Source of the DNA: Chthoniobacterales bacterium
Lineage (GTDB): Bacteria > Verrucomicrobiota > Verrucomicrobiia > Chthoniobacterales > JACTMZ01
Direction: 5' to 3'
DNA length: 64,000 nucleotides
Assembly: GCA_018883245.1 (NCBI GenBank)
Contig: VEQL01000008.1
Span: 1-64,000, forward strand
Made by a program: the position numbers and the translations under genes. The notes beneath the pieces are model-generated. The model was not told the origin of the DNA. It ran no database searches and saw nothing but the letters and a program-made list of their open reading frames with translations. Below, one piece after another: positions 6,942-17,012 of this stretch (its first letter is position 1; the number at the start of each line of letters is the position of its first letter).

Positions 6942-7940
6942 CTACCAGCGAACCACGGCAGAAGCCCACGTCAACCCGCCGCCGAAGACCACCATGAGGA
7001 TGTGGTCACCGTGCTTGATGCGTCCGCTGCGCTGCGCCTCGTCGAGGGCGATGGCCACGGCCGCGGCCGACGTGTTGCCGTATTCGGTGAGATTCACGAA
7101 AAAGCGCTCCATCGGCACATGCAGCTTGTCGGCGATGGTCTCGATGATGCGGAGATTGGCCTGATGGGGGATGAAGCATTCGATGTCGTCGACCGTGAGA
7201 CCCGCGCGGCCGATGGCTTCCTTGGCGGCGGACATCATCGTGGTGACCGCGTGACGGTAAACCTCGCGGCCAGCCATTTTCATGGTGTTGAGCCTGCTGT
7301 CCACGTTGGCCGCAGTAAGCGGAAGGCGCGAGCCGCCGGCCGGCACATTGAGGATCTCGTCGAGCGAGCCGTTGCTGCCGGAATAAACCGAAAGAATTTC
7401 TCCCCCGCCCTCTTTGGCCGGCTGGAGCACGGCCGCGCCGGCGCCGTCACCGAACAAGACGCACGTATTGCGGTCACTCCAGTCGATCACACCGCTGACT
7501 TTGTCCGCCCCGATAACCAGGATGTTTTCCGCAGCACCCGTGGCGATGTAATTGCGCGCGATGTCGAGGCAGTAAAGAAACCCCGAGCACGCGGCCGAGA
7601 CATCGAAGCACGTGGCCTTGGAGGCGCCGAGAGCTTTCTGCACAAAGCAAGCCGTCGAAGGGAAAAACATGTCCGGGGTGAACGTGGCCACGATGATGAG
7701 ATCGAGGTCGGCAGCGGCGACGCCTGCGTTTTCCAATGCGGCGCGCGCCGCGTGAACGGCAAGATCACTGGTGGCCTCGTTGTCCGCGGCAATCCGGCGC
7801 TCTTTGATCCCCGTGCGCTCGGTGATCCATTCGTCGCTGGTATCGACGATTTTTTGCAGGTCCGCGTTGGTGAGGACCTTCTCGGGAACATATTTCCCGG
7901 TGCCGGTGATGGCGACGGGGCGGAGTGTTTTCGTGCTCAT
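6942..7940 (-). CDS. fabH: 3-oxoacyl-[ACP] synthase III (FabH)
   Basis: 332 residues. It condenses acetyl-CoA with malonyl-ACP to start fatty-acid chains in the cytoplasm. The Cys-His-Asn triad is visible: Cys118 in SAACSGFL, His in FIPHQANLRI and Asn in EYGNTSAA. The start is the ATG at 7940, which shares one base with the plsX stop (TGATG), so translation is probably coupled. A TTG codon immediately upstream is also in frame. The plsX-fabH order is common and links phospholipid and fatty-acid synthesis. Confidence 0.95.
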   Translation of the reverse strand: MSTKTLRPVAITGTGKYVPEKVLTNADLQKIVDTSDEWITERTGIKERRIAADNEATSDLAVHAARAALENAGVAAADLDLIIVATFTPDMFFPSTACFVQKALGASKATCFDVSAACSGFLYCLDIARNYIATGAAENILVIGADKVSGVIDWSDRNTCVLFGDGAGAAVLQPAKEGGGEILSVYSGSNGSLDEILNVPAGGSRLPLTAANVDSRLNTMKMAGREVYRHAVTTMMSAAKEAIGRAGLTVDDIECFIPHQANLRIIETIADKLHVPMERFFVNLTEYGNTSAAAVAIALDEAQRSGRIKHGDHILMVVFGGGLTWASAVVRW

Positions 7941-8944
7941 CAACGGGCGTAGAATGCGGCGAGTTCCTCGACGATGTGCGGGTTGATCCGCGTCTGGATC
8001 GATTCAAGGGCGACACGGATCGCGTTCTTGATGGCTTTGGGGCTGCTCGACCCGTGCGCGATGATGCAGATGCCGTCGACACCGAGCAGCGGGCTGCCGC
8101 CGTATTCCTCGTAGTTGGTGCGTTTCTTCAACTTGCGGAAAGCGCCCTGCATGAGATAGGCGCCGGCCATGCGGAGCGGGGAGCGTTTGATTTCGTTTTT
8201 AAGCCAGTGAAAAACCGCTTCAGCGGTGGCTTCGCAGGATTTGAGGACGACGTTTCCGGTGAAGCCGTCGCAAAGAACGACCTCGACAGGGTTTTGGAAG
8301 AGGTCATGACCCTCGATGTTCCCGCGAAAGTTAAGTCCGCTCGTTTTGAGGAGTTTGAAAATGTCCTTGGTGAATTCGCTGCCTTTGACGTCCTCGCCGC
8401 CGATGGACATGAGACCGATGGCGGGATCCTTGTAGCCGAGAACGTAGCGGGAGAAGACGGCTCCCATGATGGCGTATTGCAACATGTGCTCGGGGCGGGC
8501 GTCGGTATTGGCACCGGCGTCGATGAGGACGCAAAGGTTGGTCTCCGTCGGGAGCAAGGCGGCGATCCCCGGGCGGTCGACACCTTCGAGAGTGCGAAGT
8601 TTGATCGTGGTGGCGGCGACGGCGGCGCCGGTGTGTCCGGCACTGACCACGGCGTCGGCGCGTCCGTGTTTGACCAAGTCGACCGCGCGAGAGATGGACG
8701 AATCTTTTTTGCGGCGCACGCCATCGACGGCGCTTTCCGACATCTCGACGACTTGCGTGGCGTGGACAATTTCCACGCGCGGATCGCGGCAGCCGTTCTT
8801 TTCCAACTCGGCGCGGATGCGCGCCTCGTCGCCGACGAGGAATAATTTCTCGAGGTTGGCAAACTCGCGGAGGGCGAGGACCGCGCCATCCACGCAGGCT
8901 TGCGGGGCGTGGTCGCCGCCCATGGCATCGAGGGCAACCTTCAT
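7940..8944 (-). CDS. plsX: Phosphate acyltransferase PlsX
   Basis: 334 residues from the ATG at 8944. The 37 codons further upstream in frame overlap rpmF and are not PlsX-like. PlsX converts acyl-ACP to acyl-phosphate for the first step of phospholipid synthesis, acting peripherally at the membrane. Family features are the opening MKVALDAMGGDHAP, the SAGHTGAAVAA segment, GANTDARPEH, and the C-terminal YGGSPLLGVDGICIIAHG. It starts 16 bases after rpmF and runs into fabH, which is the classic rpmF-plsX-fabH arrangement. Confidence 0.95.
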   Translation of the reverse strand: MKVALDAMGGDHAPQACVDGAVLALREFANLEKLFLVGDEARIRAELEKNGCRDPRVEIVHATQVVEMSESAVDGVRRKKDSSISRAVDLVKHGRADAVVSAGHTGAAVAATTIKLRTLEGVDRPGIAALLPTETNLCVLIDAGANTDARPEHMLQYAIMGAVFSRYVLGYKDPAIGLMSIGGEDVKGSEFTKDIFKLLKTSGLNFRGNIEGHDLFQNPVEVVLCDGFTGNVVLKSCEATAEAVFHWLKNEIKRSPLRMAGAYLMQGAFRKLKKRTNYEEYGGSPLLGVDGICIIAHGSSSPKAIKNAIRVALESIQTRINPHIVEELAAFYAR

Positions 8945-8960
8945 CGGCTCAAAAACAAGA

Positions 8961-9143
8961 TCAGGCCGCGCCGACCGAAAGGACTTGGCGCCCTTTGTAG
9001 TATCCGCAGGACGGACAGGCGGTATGCGAGGGGATCTTGGCACCGCATTGGGCACAAGTGCCGAGCTTGCCGGCGCGCCAGCGGTTGGCCGCCTTGCGGG
9101 TGCGCAGGCGCATTTTGGAAACTTTGCGTTTGGGAACTGGCAT
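8961..9143 (-). CDS. rpmF: 50S ribosomal protein L32
   Basis: 60 residues, the expected size. The basic N-terminus MPVPKRKVSKMR and the zinc-ribbon pairs CAQC and CPSC are typical of the Cys-containing form of L32. It binds 23S rRNA in the large subunit. It sits between the DUF177 gene and plsX, as in many bacteria, and likely shares their transcript. Confidence 0.97.
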   Translation of the reverse strand: MPVPKRKVSKMRLRTRKAANRWRAGKLGTCAQCGAKIPSHTACPSCGYYKGRQVLSVGAA

Positions 9144-9149
9144 AAGAAC

Positions 9150-9605
9150 TCAGCGTTTGATTTTTAGCTTATCCAACTGGTCCCAAGCAGATTCCGCGGT
9201 TTGCGGCGACCCGCGGCCGGAGGTCTCCGGCTGTTGATAGGGACAACGGTGGCCGGGAATAAGATCACAGCGGGGGTGATTTGGCAAAGCCAATAAAAGC
9301 TCCTCGCGGACCATGGGGGTGAGGTCGACCAGTTCGCGCCCGTCGATCTCGACCTGTGCCGCGAAAGGGTCCACAACCGCTTGGAAAACAAAAGGCTGCA
9401 GGCAGGCGACGCAGTTCATTTGGACGGGTGCGACCACGCGCCCGGTGGCAAACAGGCCGCCGCCCGAGAGTCCCACTTGGAAATCGTAAGCGACGGGGCC
9501 GGCCGGCTTGGCGCCGATCGCGGAGAGGTCGAGAAACCCCGCGTCTTCCTCGCCTTCGAGGTGTTGGCCCTCGGGCGGGACCTGCCGCAGATGGACACCG
9601 ATCAT
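9150..9605 (-). CDS. DUF177/YceD-family protein
   Basis: 151 residues. The position directly before rpmF, the motif NCVACLQPF with paired cysteines, and the C-terminal acidic/hydrophobic block (LVDLTPMVREELLLALPNH, then CDLIPGHRCPY) match DUF177 (YceD). This family is linked in other bacteria to 23S rRNA processing or ribosome assembly. Four cysteines could bind a metal. The start at 9605 overlaps the coaD stop by four bases, so the two are coupled. The exact biochemical role is not visible from sequence. Confidence 0.85.
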   Translation of the reverse strand: MIGVHLRQVPPEGQHLEGEEDAGFLDLSAIGAKPAGPVAYDFQVGLSGGGLFATGRVVAPVQMNCVACLQPFVFQAVVDPFAAQVEIDGRELVDLTPMVREELLLALPNHPRCDLIPGHRCPYQQPETSGRGSPQTAESAWDQLDKLKIKR

Positions 9606-10105
9606 GACGCCCCGCCTTGCCGTGAGAACTTTTCCCCGAGCGCAGCCTGCACTGACGGCGACACCACACCGGACACGTCGCCGCCGAGGCGCGCCACTTC
9701 CTTGACGATGCGGCTGCTGATGTAGCTGTAGTCCTCCTTGGGCATGAGAAAGATGGTTTCCACAGCCGGAGCAAGGCGCCGGTTCATCAGGGCCATCTGG
9801 AATTCGAACTCGAAGTCGGACACCGCACGCAATCCGCGGACCACGACTTGGGCGTGTTCGGCCCGGACAAAATCCACGAGCAGGCCGTCAAGTTTCTGGA
9901 CCTTGAGGCGCGGTTCGCCGGGGAGGGATGAGCGGATCAGCTCGAGTCGTTCTTCGATATTGAACAGCGGTTTCTTTCCCTCGCTGGGTGCGGCCGCGAC
10001 GATGACCTCGTCAAAGAGCTTCAAGGCCCTCTGGATCACGTCGATATGGCCGAGGGTAACGGGATCGAAGCTGCCGGGATAAATCGCGCGGACCATGGCG
10101 GGCAT
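9602..10105 (-). CDS. coaD: Phosphopantetheine adenylyltransferase
   Basis: 167 residues from the ATG at 10105. The ATG at 10096 would give the more family-like start MVRAIYPGSFDP. CoaD transfers AMP from ATP to 4'-phosphopantetheine, the penultimate step of CoA synthesis. The nucleotidyltransferase motif GSFDPVTLGHIDVI (TxGH) and the C-terminal motif YSYISSRIVKEVA are intact. It begins the coaD-DUF177-rpmF-plsX-fabH-tatD run, which ties CoA and acyl-lipid synthesis together. There are only about 50 bases after guaA on the same strand, so read-through is possible. Confidence 0.95.
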   Translation of the reverse strand: MPAMVRAIYPGSFDPVTLGHIDVIQRALKLFDEVIVAAAPSEGKKPLFNIEERLELIRSSLPGEPRLKVQKLDGLLVDFVRAEHAQVVVRGLRAVSDFEFEFQMALMNRRLAPAVETIFLMPKEDYSYISSRIVKEVARLGGDVSGVVSPSVQAALGEKFSRQGGAS

Positions 10106-10155
10106 GTTGTCGCAGATTCGCGGTGTTTGTCAAAACGGCGAACCCGCGCGCAGGT

Positions 10156-11721
<1,566 letters not shown>

Positions 11722-11741
11722 CCGGGTGCGTCCGCTGGACC

Positions 11742-11921
11742 TCAATCGTAGTAGGACCCGAAGCGGTCGCCCATCGGATCGGGGGAGACGAGGCGTCCGC
11801 GCCCGGACAGGCCCTCCTCCAGTTTGTTTGTCACGGCTGCTTCCGCCTCGTCGGCGGTCGCACAACCGGAGAGCGCGGCGAGAACCAAGGCACCGAGGGG
11901 GAATAGAATCGTTTTGATCAT
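11742..11921 (-). CDS. Small lipoprotein of unknown function
   Basis: 59 residues from the ATG at 11921; a longer start at 11966 precedes the signal sequence. A short signal peptide leads to the lipobox LSGC at about residues 16-19, predicting lipid attachment and an outer- or inner-membrane location. The mature part is about 40 residues, acidic then Gly/Arg-rich, and ends DRFGSYYD. It lies 20 bases upstream of guaA on the same strand. I recognise no domain. Confidence 0.6.
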   Translation of the reverse strand: MIKTILFPLGALVLAALSGCATADEAEAAVTNKLEEGLSGRGRLVSPDPMGDRFGSYYD

Positions 11922-11988
11922 AAGCGGCCGAATTTGAACCAATAGAATACGCGAGTTTACCCGCATCAGCTCAAAAGTCGAACCCCAA

Positions 11989-12531
11989 TCAGCTCATGAT
12001 CGCGCGGGCAATCTCCTCCTCCCTCGCCTCGCCGAAAAGCCGGTCCACCAATGCCAAACCGAACTCGAGCGCAGTTCCCGCCCCGCGCGACGTGATGACG
12101 AGACCGTCTTCGACGACCCGCTCGCCGACCTGCGCGCCGGGCAGTTCGTTGGCCGCCGAAAAATGGGCGGTGAAGCGCTTGCCCTCGAGCAGACCGGCGT
12201 CCTCGAGCACGAGAGGACCGGCACAGATCGCGGCAACAGCCTTGCCCTCGGCGACGAAGTTTTTCGCCAGCTGGGCTGCCGTGCCGTCTTGCCGCAAAGC
12301 GGCAACCGCAGCACCACCCGGAATCAAAAGCAGGTCGAAGCTCTTCGCATCGACATCGGTCAGCCGCGCGTCCCCGTGCAACACGATGCCGTTGCGTCCG
12401 GTGACATGGATCCCGTCGCCGACAACGGCCATGACAACTTCCGCGCCTGCGCGGCGGAGCACATCCACAGGCGCCACAAGTTCCAGCTCTTCCACGCCGT
12501 CGGCGAGCAGGGCGAGCACGCGTTTATTCAT
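11989..12531 (-). CDS. DJ-1/PfpI-family protein (YajL/ThiJ-like)
   Basis: 180 residues. The DJ-1 fold is visible: VLALLADGVEELEL at the N-terminus with the conserved Glu near residue 15, and the nucleophile elbow AAICAGP with Cys103. The segment SRGAGTALEFGLALVD is typical of the DJ-1/YajL subgroup. Members act as glyoxalases or deglycases or as redox chaperones. Which activity applies here cannot be told from sequence. The gene is monocistronic or weakly linked to its neighbours. Confidence 0.85.
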   Translation of the reverse strand: MNKRVLALLADGVEELELVAPVDVLRRAGAEVVMAVVGDGIHVTGRNGIVLHGDARLTDVDAKSFDLLLIPGGAAVAALRQDGTAAQLAKNFVAEGKAVAAICAGPLVLEDAGLLEGKRFTAHFSAANELPGAQVGERVVEDGLVITSRGAGTALEFGLALVDRLFGEAREEEIARAIMS

Positions 12532-12583
12532 GGATGCATCTTAATGCAACCGTGCACGTCGGCGCGAGTCTGCGCGCGTGCCA

Positions 12584-13771
12584 TCAGATCACGCTTTCGA
12601 GCCGGCGGGCTTCGGCCAGCGCCATGCCGACAACCTGGTCCATGTTGTAGTAGCGGTAAGTCGCCAGCCGCCCGATGAAAGACACGGATGTCTTGGCGTG
12701 CCGCAGACCGAGCGGAGAGTGACCGCAGTCGGCCAACTCCTTGTATTTCCGATACAAAGCCGCCGAATCGGGCGCGGGGACGGGATAGTAGGCCTCTTTG
12801 CCCGGACCGTAGTCCTCCGGATACTCGCGGACGATCGTGGTATTCGGACACTGCTGCCCGGTGGCGTGTTTGATTTCCACGATGCGCGTGAAGTCCTCGC
12901 TGTTGGGATAGTTCACTTGCATCGCCGGCTGCCAGAATCCCGGCTTGCCCGCTATGGCCTCGCGGTCTTTGAGCCGGTCGGGCGTGAAAGACTCCGACTC
13001 GAACCGCAAGGAACGGTAAGGCAAAGGGCCGAAGCAAAAGTCGAAATATTCGTCGATCGGTCCGGTGTAAACGAGGTGCTTGAACGCGACCTGCGGCAAG
13101 ATGTCACGGAAGTCCGTGCCGAGGAGGATCTGGACCTTGTCGGCGCACGCAACCGCCATGCGCTCGAACATTTTCGTATAGCCGTCTTTGGGCAAGGCCT
13201 GGAAATCCTCGCGCAGGTAGCGGTCGTCGCGGTTGGTGCGAACCGGAATGCGCCCGCAGACGGAAGCATCAAGATCCCGCGGGTGCCGTCTCCATTGCTT
13301 GAGCGTGTAGCCCTCGAAAAATTTCGCGTAAAGCTCGCGACCGACCTGGCTGACGATCACTTCTTCCGAATTGGACGGGTTTTCGATCGGCACGCGGTGA
13401 GCCGCGAGCCAGGCTTCCATCTCCTGCGAGGTGGACGAACGCCCGAGAAACTGCTCGAAAGTGTTGAGGTTGATCGGAAAGTTCCAGTATCGGCCGTCGT
13501 CGAAAGACAGGATTTTGTAATCGACCGGATGCCAGCCGGTGAATTGCCCGAGATATTCGACGATACGCGGCGCGTTCGTCCGGAAGTAATGCGGACCGTA
13601 GGCGTGGATGAGCACGCCCGCCTCGTCATACTTGTCGTAGGCATTGCCGCCGAGATGTCCGCGCTTTTCCACCACGAGACACATCTTGCCGCGGGTTGTG
13701 GCGAGCCGCTCGGCGATGGTCAGCCCGGAAAATCCGGCGCCGACAATCAGGACATCGACTTCGATCGGCAT
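12584..13771 (-). CDS. glf: UDP-galactopyranose mutase
   Basis: 395 residues. Glf is an FAD enzyme that interconverts UDP-galactopyranose and UDP-galactofuranose for surface polysaccharides. The N-terminal dinucleotide fold VDVLIVGAGFSGLTIAERL, the FAD/substrate segment HLGGNAYDKYDEAGVLIHAYGPH (positions about 13640-13580, key residues GGN and HxYGPHxF) and the C-terminal GRLATYRYYNMDQV are diagnostic. It lies 25 bases downstream of an SDR epimerase on the same strand, suggesting joint use in glycan synthesis. Confidence 0.93.
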   Translation of the reverse strand: MPIEVDVLIVGAGFSGLTIAERLATTRGKMCLVVEKRGHLGGNAYDKYDEAGVLIHAYGPHYFRTNAPRIVEYLGQFTGWHPVDYKILSFDDGRYWNFPINLNTFEQFLGRSSTSQEMEAWLAAHRVPIENPSNSEEVIVSQVGRELYAKFFEGYTLKQWRRHPRDLDASVCGRIPVRTNRDDRYLREDFQALPKDGYTKMFERMAVACADKVQILLGTDFRDILPQVAFKHLVYTGPIDEYFDFCFGPLPYRSLRFESESFTPDRLKDREAIAGKPGFWQPAMQVNYPNSEDFTRIVEIKHATGQQCPNTTIVREYPEDYGPGKEAYYPVPAPDSAALYRKYKELADCGHSPLGLRHAKTSVSFIGRLATYRYYNMDQVVGMALAEARRLESVI

Positions 13772-13796
13772 AGGGCCGGTGCGCGGGTGCGGGGGC

Positions 13797-14849
13797 TCAG
13801 GCCGCGCGTTGCCGCCAAGCCTCGACGATCTGCCTCACGGTTTCCTCCAGCGAGACGGTGATATCCCACGCGGGGTAATGCCGGCGCATCTTGGCAAGGT
13901 TGCTGATGTAGCAGATGTGGTCGCCGATGCGGTTTTCGTCGATATAAGTATAGGCCTGCTTTTTGCCGGTGAATTTTTCCGTCATGGCAAACGCCTCGAG
14001 GATGGAGCACGAGTTGTCGCGGCCGCCGCCGATGTTGTAAACCTCGGCCACCCGGGGAGCCTTGAGAAATTCCTCGATGAAGCGGGCCACGTCGTGGCTG
14101 TGGATGTTGTCGCGCACCTGTTTTCCCTTGTAGCCGTAAACTTTGTATTCCCTGCCCTCGAGATTGCATTTCACGAGGTAGCTGAGGAATCCGTGCAACT
14201 CGACACCGGAGTGATTCGGTCCGGTGAGGCAACCGCCGCGCAGACAACAGCCGGGGATGCCGAAGTAGCGCCCGTATTCCTGGACGAGAATGTCGGCGGC
14301 GACTTTCGACGCTCCGAAGAGCGAATGCTTGGACTGGTCGATGGAAAAATCCTCGGCAATGCCGTCGGCGTAGGCGGGATCGTCGTAATCCCACCGTGTA
14401 TCCAGTTCGCGGAGTTTGATCGTGTTCGGCCGGTCGCCGTAAACCTTGTTGGTGGACATGTGGACGAACGGCGAGGTCGGGCAGGCCCGGCGCACGGCTT
14501 CGAGGAGATTGAGCGTGCCGACCGCATTGGTGTCGAAATCGTCGAATGGGATGGCGGCGGCCCTGTCGTGGCTGGGTTGCGCGGCCGTATGAACGATGGC
14601 ATCGGGTGCCACCAGCGCCAAAAGTTCGAGCACGCCGGCGCGGTTCCGGATGTCGAGTTCGTGATGATGGAAGTTCGCGATGAGCTTGGCCAGGCGTTCC
14701 TGGTTCCAGCGCGTGTCCCCCTGCGGACCGAAGAAGACCGCACGCTGGTTGTTGTCCACGCCGTGGATCTCCCAACCGAGACCGGCGAAGTGAAGGCACA
14801 CCTCGGAACCAATGAGGCCTGAGGAACCGGTGACCAGGAGTTTCTTCAT
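13797..14849 (-). CDS. NAD-dependent sugar-nucleotide epimerase (extended SDR, CDP-paratose 2-epimerase-like)
   Basis: 350 residues. The Rossmann motif TGSSGLIG at residues 8-14, STNKVYGD, and the [13 protein letters not shown] block resemble the RfbE/tyvelose-epimerase branch of extended SDRs. The catalytic YxxxK motif reads SLFGASK: Lys182 is present but Phe178 stands where Tyr is expected. This may be a lineage feature or may change the chemistry. It is probably cytoplasmic, making a deoxysugar nucleotide. It is followed by glf. A TTGACA/TATCTC pair sits just upstream of its ATG. Confidence 0.85.
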   Translation of the reverse strand: MKKLLVTGSSGLIGSEVCLHFAGLGWEIHGVDNNQRAVFFGPQGDTRWNQERLAKLIANFHHHELDIRNRAGVLELLALVAPDAIVHTAAQPSHDRAAAIPFDDFDTNAVGTLNLLEAVRRACPTSPFVHMSTNKVYGDRPNTIKLRELDTRWDYDDPAYADGIAEDFSIDQSKHSLFGASKVAADILVQEYGRYFGIPGCCLRGGCLTGPNHSGVELHGFLSYLVKCNLEGREYKVYGYKGKQVRDNIHSHDVARFIEEFLKAPRVAEVYNIGGGRDNSCSILEAFAMTEKFTGKKQAYTYIDENRIGDHICYISNLAKMRRHYPAWDITVSLEETVRQIVEAWRQRAA

Positions 14850-14853
14850 GTTG

Positions 14854-14880
14854 GAGATAGGGAAGGCACGAACTTGTCAA
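14854..14880 (-). promoter_or_regulatory. Possible promoter close to the epimerase start codon
   Basis: On the minus strand, TTGACA (14880-14875), a 15-base spacer and TATCTC (14859-14854) end four bases before the ATG at 14849. The -35 is perfect but the spacer is short. It would give a leaderless or near-leaderless mRNA. Confidence 0.35.
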
Positions 14881-14974
14881 CAAACATCAAAAACGGCCGG
14901 TGATCAATCCGCAACGCCGGCGCACGCCGCGCAAGGTTGGACGAAGGCGGGGAGCCGCAGTAAGGTGAGAAATT

Positions 14975-15508
14975 ATGGTCCCTTTTCCGAATCCTCTGCA
15001 CCCGGCCGTTGTCCACTTTCCCATTGCTTTCGTTCTGCTCGGAGCCGGGTTGGCGGTGCTGGCGGTGCTCCTCCGGCGTTGGAATCTTCCTTTGATGGTG
15101 GCCATTCTGCTCGTGTGCGGCGCCGCAGGAGCAGTCGTGGCGACATCAACCGGCGAGGAAGAGGCCGAACGTCTCCACGAGATCTCGGCCGCCGGAGAAG
15201 AGGTCCTCGAAGAGCATGAGGACTGGGGTGAACTGACGAGAAACATCGCCGTGGTTGCCGCGCTGCTGGCGGTGGCGGCGGCTTTCGCGGCCAACAAACG
15301 CGTTGCGGGAATCGTCCTCTCGGCGCTCACGGCGGCGGCTGCCTTGGCGGCCGCTTACTCCGTGGTTCAAACCGGCCATTATGGAGGGGAACTGGTTTAT
15401 CGCCACGGCGCGGGAGTGCGCGCCGCTGCGGACGGCGCACCCTCAGAAACAGCCGTCTCGCCATCCTCCAGCCACGAGGAGAAAAAGAACGAAGAGCACG
15501 GCGACTGA
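14975..15508 (+). CDS. DUF2231-family membrane protein
   Basis: 177 residues. The N-terminus PLHPAVVHFPIAFVLLG has the HPxxVHFP signature of the DUF2231 membrane family. About four hydrophobic helices follow (residues about 10-32, 38-58, 88-106 and 108-128), with the acidic segment GEEEAERLHEISAAGEEVLEEHE between the second and third. The tail is hydrophilic and acidic. A histidine pattern and a TGHYGGELVYRHG motif near the end recall haem- or redox-associated members. Function is unknown. It is transcribed away from the epimerase. Confidence 0.75.
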   Translation: MVPFPNPLHPAVVHFPIAFVLLGAGLAVLAVLLRRWNLPLMVAILLVCGAAGAVVATSTGEEEAERLHEISAAGEEVLEEHEDWGELTRNIAVVAALLAVAAAFAANKRVAGIVLSALTAAAALAAAYSVVQTGHYGGELVYRHGAGVRAAADGAPSETAVSPSSSHEEKKNEEHGD

Positions 15509-15522
15509 GGCCGCACCCGGCT

Positions 15523-16926
15523 TCAGCCGGCCCACCCGAGCAAACGCCGCTCGCGGATAATCTGCGCCACCTCGGGCGGAACGCACTTTTCCCATGCCGG
15601 GTCACCGGCCCGCAGCTTGGCCAGAACATCCGGGGACTTGATGCCGAGAATGTCCTCGCGGTAACGGCTCACGGGGACAATGAAGTCATTCTCGCGCAGG
15701 TAGGCGTAGAGGTGGCGCAGCTTGGGATCGACGCGGAGATTGTCGGCCGTGATGACTTTTCCGTCGGGACCCGACCGCGGGTAGGCGTAGAGACGCACGT
15801 TGGTTTTGAAAAGCCGTCCGAGTCCCTCGAGGATACCCCCTTCGAGTCCGATGTAATATTTTTCGAGGAAAATTTCCTCCAGGGCCGGAACACCCAAGGC
15901 CAAGCCGATGGCCTCGTTGGTGTAGCGGGCGATGTAATCGACGAGGCGAAAGTATTCGCCGAAATTGGAAACGAGCACCGTCTGGCCCAGGGCACCGAGG
16001 ATGTCGGTGCGGTCGAGAAAATCGCGCGGGTCGAGTTCGCCCGCACTGAGAAGATTCTGCATGGTGATTTCCGCCAGCGTGAGGAATCCGCGGGGGGCTT
16101 CCTTCTCGCGCGGGGCAAACTCTTCGCAGGCGCGGCTGAGCATCTCGTGCGTGACGAGCGTGACGGGACGGAAACTCCCGCGCTCCACGAGGACGGCGCG
16201 CTTGTAAAGCTCCTCGGACGGCTGGAGCACTTCGCCATCCGGGCGGAACATGGCTGCGCGCCCGAGACCCTGCGCGACGAGTTGCAGGCTCATGAGGCGA
16301 TTGTCCACGCCGGAGAAGTCCGGACCGCTGAACCGTATCATGTCCACCTCGATACGCTTCGACGTCAGGTCGTCGAGGAGAGTGGCGATGAGCTTCTCCG
16401 GTTCGCGGTGGTGGCGGAAAGCCCCGTAAATCAAGTTGACCCCCATGATCCCGAGAGCCTCCTGCTGCGCGATGTTCTCCGCATCGAGCATACGCACGTG
16501 GATGATGATCTCGTTGACCGGACCGCGCGGAACACTCTGGAAGCGGATGCCCATCCAGCCGTGGGACTCGCTGTGGCTGTGGTAACTGCGGGCCGCCACG
16601 GTGTCCGCGAAGACAAAAAAAGTTTTTTCCGCCCCGATTTTCGCGTCGAGCCGCTCGCGCAACAGCTCGAATTCGTGGTCGAGCATACCCCAAAGACGCT
16701 GGCGGCTGACATAGCGCTCGACCGGTCCGTAGATGGCATCGCTGAAAGTCATGTCGTAAGCCGACATGGTCTTCGCCACGGTGCCGGCGGCCGCCCCGAC
16801 ATAGAAGAAACGCCGCGCGACTTCCTGGCCGGCACCGATCTCGGCGAAAGTCCCGTAAACGCGCGGGTCGAGATTGAGTTCGAGCGCCTTCTGGTTGACC
16901 TGCTGGTTGAAAGTGTCCGATGACAT
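15523..16926 (-). CDS. Conserved protein of unknown function, 467 residues
   Basis: Start at the ATG at 16926; the longer frame to 17088 adds Arg-rich sequence without similarity to the body. The protein is soluble, with no signal peptide or membrane segment. Marked stretches are LDPRVYGTFAEIGAGQEVAR, FFVFADTVAARSY, GWMGIRFQ, IMGVNLIYGAF and VSRYREDILGIKSPDVLAKL. The density of such motifs suggests an enzyme or nucleotide-binding protein. I believe close homologues exist across several phyla, but I cannot name a function. It is convergent with the DUF2231 gene and divergent from the permease. Confidence 0.75.
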   Translation of the reverse strand: MSSDTFNQQVNQKALELNLDPRVYGTFAEIGAGQEVARRFFYVGAAAGTVAKTMSAYDMTFSDAIYGPVERYVSRQRLWGMLDHEFELLRERLDAKIGAEKTFFVFADTVAARSYHSHSESHGWMGIRFQSVPRGPVNEIIIHVRMLDAENIAQQEALGIMGVNLIYGAFRHHREPEKLIATLLDDLTSKRIEVDMIRFSGPDFSGVDNRLMSLQLVAQGLGRAAMFRPDGEVLQPSEELYKRAVLVERGSFRPVTLVTHEMLSRACEEFAPREKEAPRGFLTLAEITMQNLLSAGELDPRDFLDRTDILGALGQTVLVSNFGEYFRLVDYIARYTNEAIGLALGVPALEEIFLEKYYIGLEGGILEGLGRLFKTNVRLYAYPRSGPDGKVITADNLRVDPKLRHLYAYLRENDFIVPVSRYREDILGIKSPDVLAKLRAGDPAWEKCVPPEVAQIIRERRLLGWAG

Positions 16927-17012
16927 GAGCGCGATACTTTGCGGTCCGGCGATTCGCGCGGCAACGGCAAAACCGCGCCGGGTCATATGGCGCTCGAAAT
17001 CAGGCACGGATA

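Noticed and set aside
12578-13861. Long plus-strand frame (427 residues) opposite glf
   Set aside because: It is antisense to a clear FAD enzyme and has no domain. High GC keeps antisense frames open.
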